34,840 bases of DNA from an uncultured Siphonobacter sp. (GTDB taxonomy: Bacteria > Bacteroidota > Bacteroidia > Cytophagales > Spirosomataceae), in the NCBI GenBank assembly GCA_913774715.1, contig CAJYHS010000231.1, positions 1 through 34,840 of the forward strand. Direction: 5' to 3'. A program made the translations under genes and the position numbers. This document shows positions 33,314 to 34,840 of this stretch, in pieces; positions within the stretch are counted from its first letter, which is position 1; every line of letters starts with the position of its first letter. The notes beneath the pieces were generated by a model, which had not been told where the DNA came from, did not search any database, and worked only from the letters and a program-made list of their open reading frames with translations.

Positions 33314-33682
33314 ATGGAAAAAAAACGAATACTCATCATTGACGATGATGCTAAAAATATTTTTGCTTTGAAGGCAACTCTGCGTTCCAAATCCTTTGAT
33401 TGCCTGTCGAGTACGAGTGCCAGAGAGGCCTTGGATTTACTCCGTACGGATGAAGTAGTAGATGTAATACTCATGGATATGATGATGCCCGAAATGGATG
33501 GCTATGAAGCCATTCCGCTTATTCAGGCCATGGAAAAACGCAGACACACGCCCATATTTGCAGTGACCGCTCAGGCCATGGTTGGTGACCGGGAGAAATG
33601 TCTGCGGGCAGGAGCTACGGAGTATATCTCCAAGCCTATTAATGTGGATCGATTGCTGGAGTTATTAGCTCGTCAATACTAG
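33314..33682 (+). CDS. Single-domain response regulator (receiver)
   Basis: 122 residues comprising one receiver only: acidic pocket D10-D12 (IIDDDAKN), phospho-acceptor D55 (LMDMMMPEMDGYEA), switch Thr in AVTAQAM and K107 (ISKPINVD). No output domain. It resembles the third receiver of the upstream kinase over its length (shared DMMMPxMDGYE, VTAxAMxGDREKC, AGAxxYIxKP), suggesting that one arose from the other. It begins 39 nt after the hybrid kinase and ends 5 nt before cheR. It could shuttle phosphate, like CheY or a DivK-type intermediate; that is inference. Confidence 0.93.
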   Translation: MEKKRILIIDDDAKNIFALKATLRSKSFDCLSSTSAREALDLLRTDEVVDVILMDMMMPEMDGYEAIPLIQAMEKRRHTPIFAVTAQAMVGDREKCLRAGATEYISKPINVDRLLELLARQY

Positions 33683-33687
33683 AGGCC

Positions 33688-34497
33688 ATGATCGAAGAGG
33701 ATGAGATTCATATACTGCTGAACGACCTGTATGAAATATATGGGTATGATTTTAATAATTACTCCAAAGCTTCTTTGAAAAGACGCATTCAGCGGATTTG
33801 TACGATTGACAAATTTCCGAGCTTCGCTGAGCTTCGGTATCGAGTCAAGTCTGACCCAACGTATCTGAAGCGTTTTGTTGAAGAAATGACCGTCAATGTA
33901 ACGGAGATGTTCAGGGATCCTACGTTCTATCATTTCTTACGAACGGAGGTATTACCCACGCTGGGAGCCAAACCTTTCATTCGCATCTGGCACGCGGGTT
34001 GTTCTACAGGAGAAGAAGTCTATTCAATGGCGATTCTTTTGAAGGAAGCGAACCTATTACACAAATCATTATTATACGCTACAGACCTTAACCCCACTGT
34101 ATTAGAAAAAGCTCGCCAGGGAATTTTCCCGATGAGTCATATGAAGTTGTACTCCGAAAATTACATAGAATCAGGAGGGATGCATGACTTTTCTTCGTAC
34201 TATATTGCGAATTATGGTCAGGTGAAATTCATGGAAGCTTTGGGAGAGAAAATGATTTTTTCGACGCATAATCTGGTATCTGACCGATCCTTTAACGAAT
34301 TCGATTTAATCCTGTGTCGAAATGTGTTAATCTACTTTGATAAAGATTTACAGGAAAAGGTATTAAAACTGTTTGATGAGAGTTTAGGAACTTTGGGGTA
34401 TTTAGCCTTAGGGTCGAAGGAAACATTGAAATTCTCCAGCATTCAGGCTAATTATAAGCAATTGACCAGAGATAAGGTATGGCGAAAAATAAATTAA
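33688..34497 (+). CDS. cheR: CheR-type protein glutamate methyltransferase
   Basis: Transfers methyl from S-adenosylmethionine to glutamates of signalling proteins. The 269 residues include an N-terminal helical domain (about 1-75, ASLKRRIQR), VTEMFRDPTFY (71-81), SAM-binding AGCSTGEEVYSMA (103-115), ATDLNPTVLEKA, and LCRNVLIYF (210-218), all CheR signatures. There is no TPR or fused kinase domain. It starts 5 nt after the receiver gene and shares one base of its stop with the CheB start (TAATG), so translation is probably coupled. With no chemoreceptor gene here, its substrate is more likely a kinase of the operon than a chemotaxis receptor; that is a hypothesis. Confidence 0.94.
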   Translation: MIEEDEIHILLNDLYEIYGYDFNNYSKASLKRRIQRICTIDKFPSFAELRYRVKSDPTYLKRFVEEMTVNVTEMFRDPTFYHFLRTEVLPTLGAKPFIRIWHAGCSTGEEVYSMAILLKEANLLHKSLLYATDLNPTVLEKARQGIFPMSHMKLYSENYIESGGMHDFSSYYIANYGQVKFMEALGEKMIFSTHNLVSDRSFNEFDLILCRNVLIYFDKDLQEKVLKLFDESLGTLGYLALGSKETLKFSSIQANYKQLTRDKVWRKIN

Positions 34498-34840
34498 TGG
34501 ATGCTTCTAAAGTGGTTGTGATTGGGGGCTCTGCTGGAAGTATCGATGCATTAATGAAGTTATTTCCCGTATTAAAGAATCCAATTACGTTTGTATTAAT
34601 TATAGTGCTGCACCGTAAAAATTCGGTGGATTCTACACTCGCGGATCTTTTTTCAATGAAGACTTCGATTCCAGTTTCGGAAGTTGAAGACAAAGATCCT
34701 ATTGAACCAGGAAAAATCTACGTAGCTCCCGCTGATTATCATTTATTAGTGGAAGAGGAAGGAGTCTTTGCACTGGATGCCTCCGAAAAAATCAATTATA
34801 GCCGTCCTTCTTTAGATGTGACGTATGAATCAATAGCTGA
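34497..34840 (+). CDS. cheB: CheB-type protein methylesterase, N-terminal 114 residues, cut by window end
   Basis: Removes methyl groups (and deamidates Gln) on CheR substrates. The catalytic domain starts at once, with the nucleophile candidate S12 in VVVIGGSAGSIDALMKL and the His candidate H39 in VLHRKNSVDSTLADLF. Family motifs YVAPADYHLLVE and SRPSLDVTYES follow. The N-terminal receiver of classical CheB is absent, so regulation by direct phosphorylation is not expected. The start is taken at 34497, overlapping the cheR stop; an in-frame ATG at 34479 would add six residues and overlap cheR further. The frame runs off the window, so the C-terminal catalytic Asp is not visible. Confidence 0.9.
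   Translation, partial: MDASKVVVIGGSAGSIDALMKLFPVLKNPITFVLIIVLHRKNSVDSTLADLFSMKTSIPVSEVEDKDPIEPGKIYVAPADYHLLVEEEGVFALDASEKINYSRPSLDVTYESIA

Noticed and set aside
1-34840. tRNA, rRNA, CRISPR array, insertion sequence, prophage or known defence system
   Set aside because: None was recognised by eye on either strand; a covariance-model search could still reveal a small RNA.

Overview
This window looks like a chromosomal segment of a Bacteroidota bacterium, most likely order Cytophagales (Spirosomaceae/Cytophagaceae-like). The reasons are: a very long SecA (1122 residues) without the C-terminal zinc motif; several exact matches to the Bacteroidota sigma factor -7 box TAnnTTTG upstream of genes; tandem DUF3857/transglutaminase-like secreted proteins; a CrtY-type lycopene cyclase; GH36 and GH76 glycosidases; and large CHASE3 hybrid kinases. 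The taxonomic call is an inference, since no rRNA or tRNA gene is present. No insertion sequence, prophage, CRISPR array or integrase was seen. Gene ends are unusually well marked by strong hairpin terminators, many of them shared by convergent genes.

Layout. 1-600: 5' part of a lycopene cyclase (-), then a gap with a REP-like inverted pair. 841-1779: lipoyl synthase lipA (-). 2027-2440: OsmC-family protein (+). 2552-3640: secreted alkaline phosphatase (-). 4143-7997: two-gene operon of DUF3857 proteins (+). 8375-9322: KAS III-like synthase (+). 9393-9899: membrane-anchored protein of unknown function (-). 10318-13686: secA (+) with a structured leader. 13883-14377: DinB-family protein. 14489-16641: probable operon of a DoxX-like membrane protein, a 54-residue DUF2256 zinc protein and a lipoprotein. 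16771-18981: secreted GH36 alpha-galactosidase. 19196-19831: nitroreductase. 20065-21842: grpE-dnaJ operon (-). 22068-23018: queG (+). 23113-23754: outer-membrane beta-barrel protein (+). 23895-24902: 10-TM DMT-type permease (+). 24934-26094: YqhD-like alcohol dehydrogenase (-). 26309-27373: GH76 protein (-). 27455-27790: ModE-like regulator (-).

28072 to the end of the window: a signalling operon on the + strand. It holds a REC-PAS-histidine kinase, a 1201-residue CHASE3-HAMP-GAF hybrid kinase with three receivers, a stand-alone receiver, CheR and CheB (cut by the window end). The genes are almost contiguous (gaps of 16, 39 and 5 nt, then a 1-nt overlap). No methyl-accepting chemotaxis protein, CheW or CheA is visible. 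I infer that this is a non-flagellar phosphorelay with its own methylation/demethylation pair, and the most attractive hypothesis is that CheR/CheB act on the Glu/Gln-rich coiled coil of the hybrid kinase. This is the most interesting system in the window.

Most of the rest is housekeeping: lipoylation, protein export, chaperones, tRNA queuosine modification, and polysaccharide and phosphate scavenging at the envelope. The secondary points of interest are small elements: a MITE-like 131-bp inverted repeat, a candidate antisense-direction small RNA next to the KAS III gene, palindromes in divergent promoter regions, and a translationally coupled DUF2256/lipoprotein pair.
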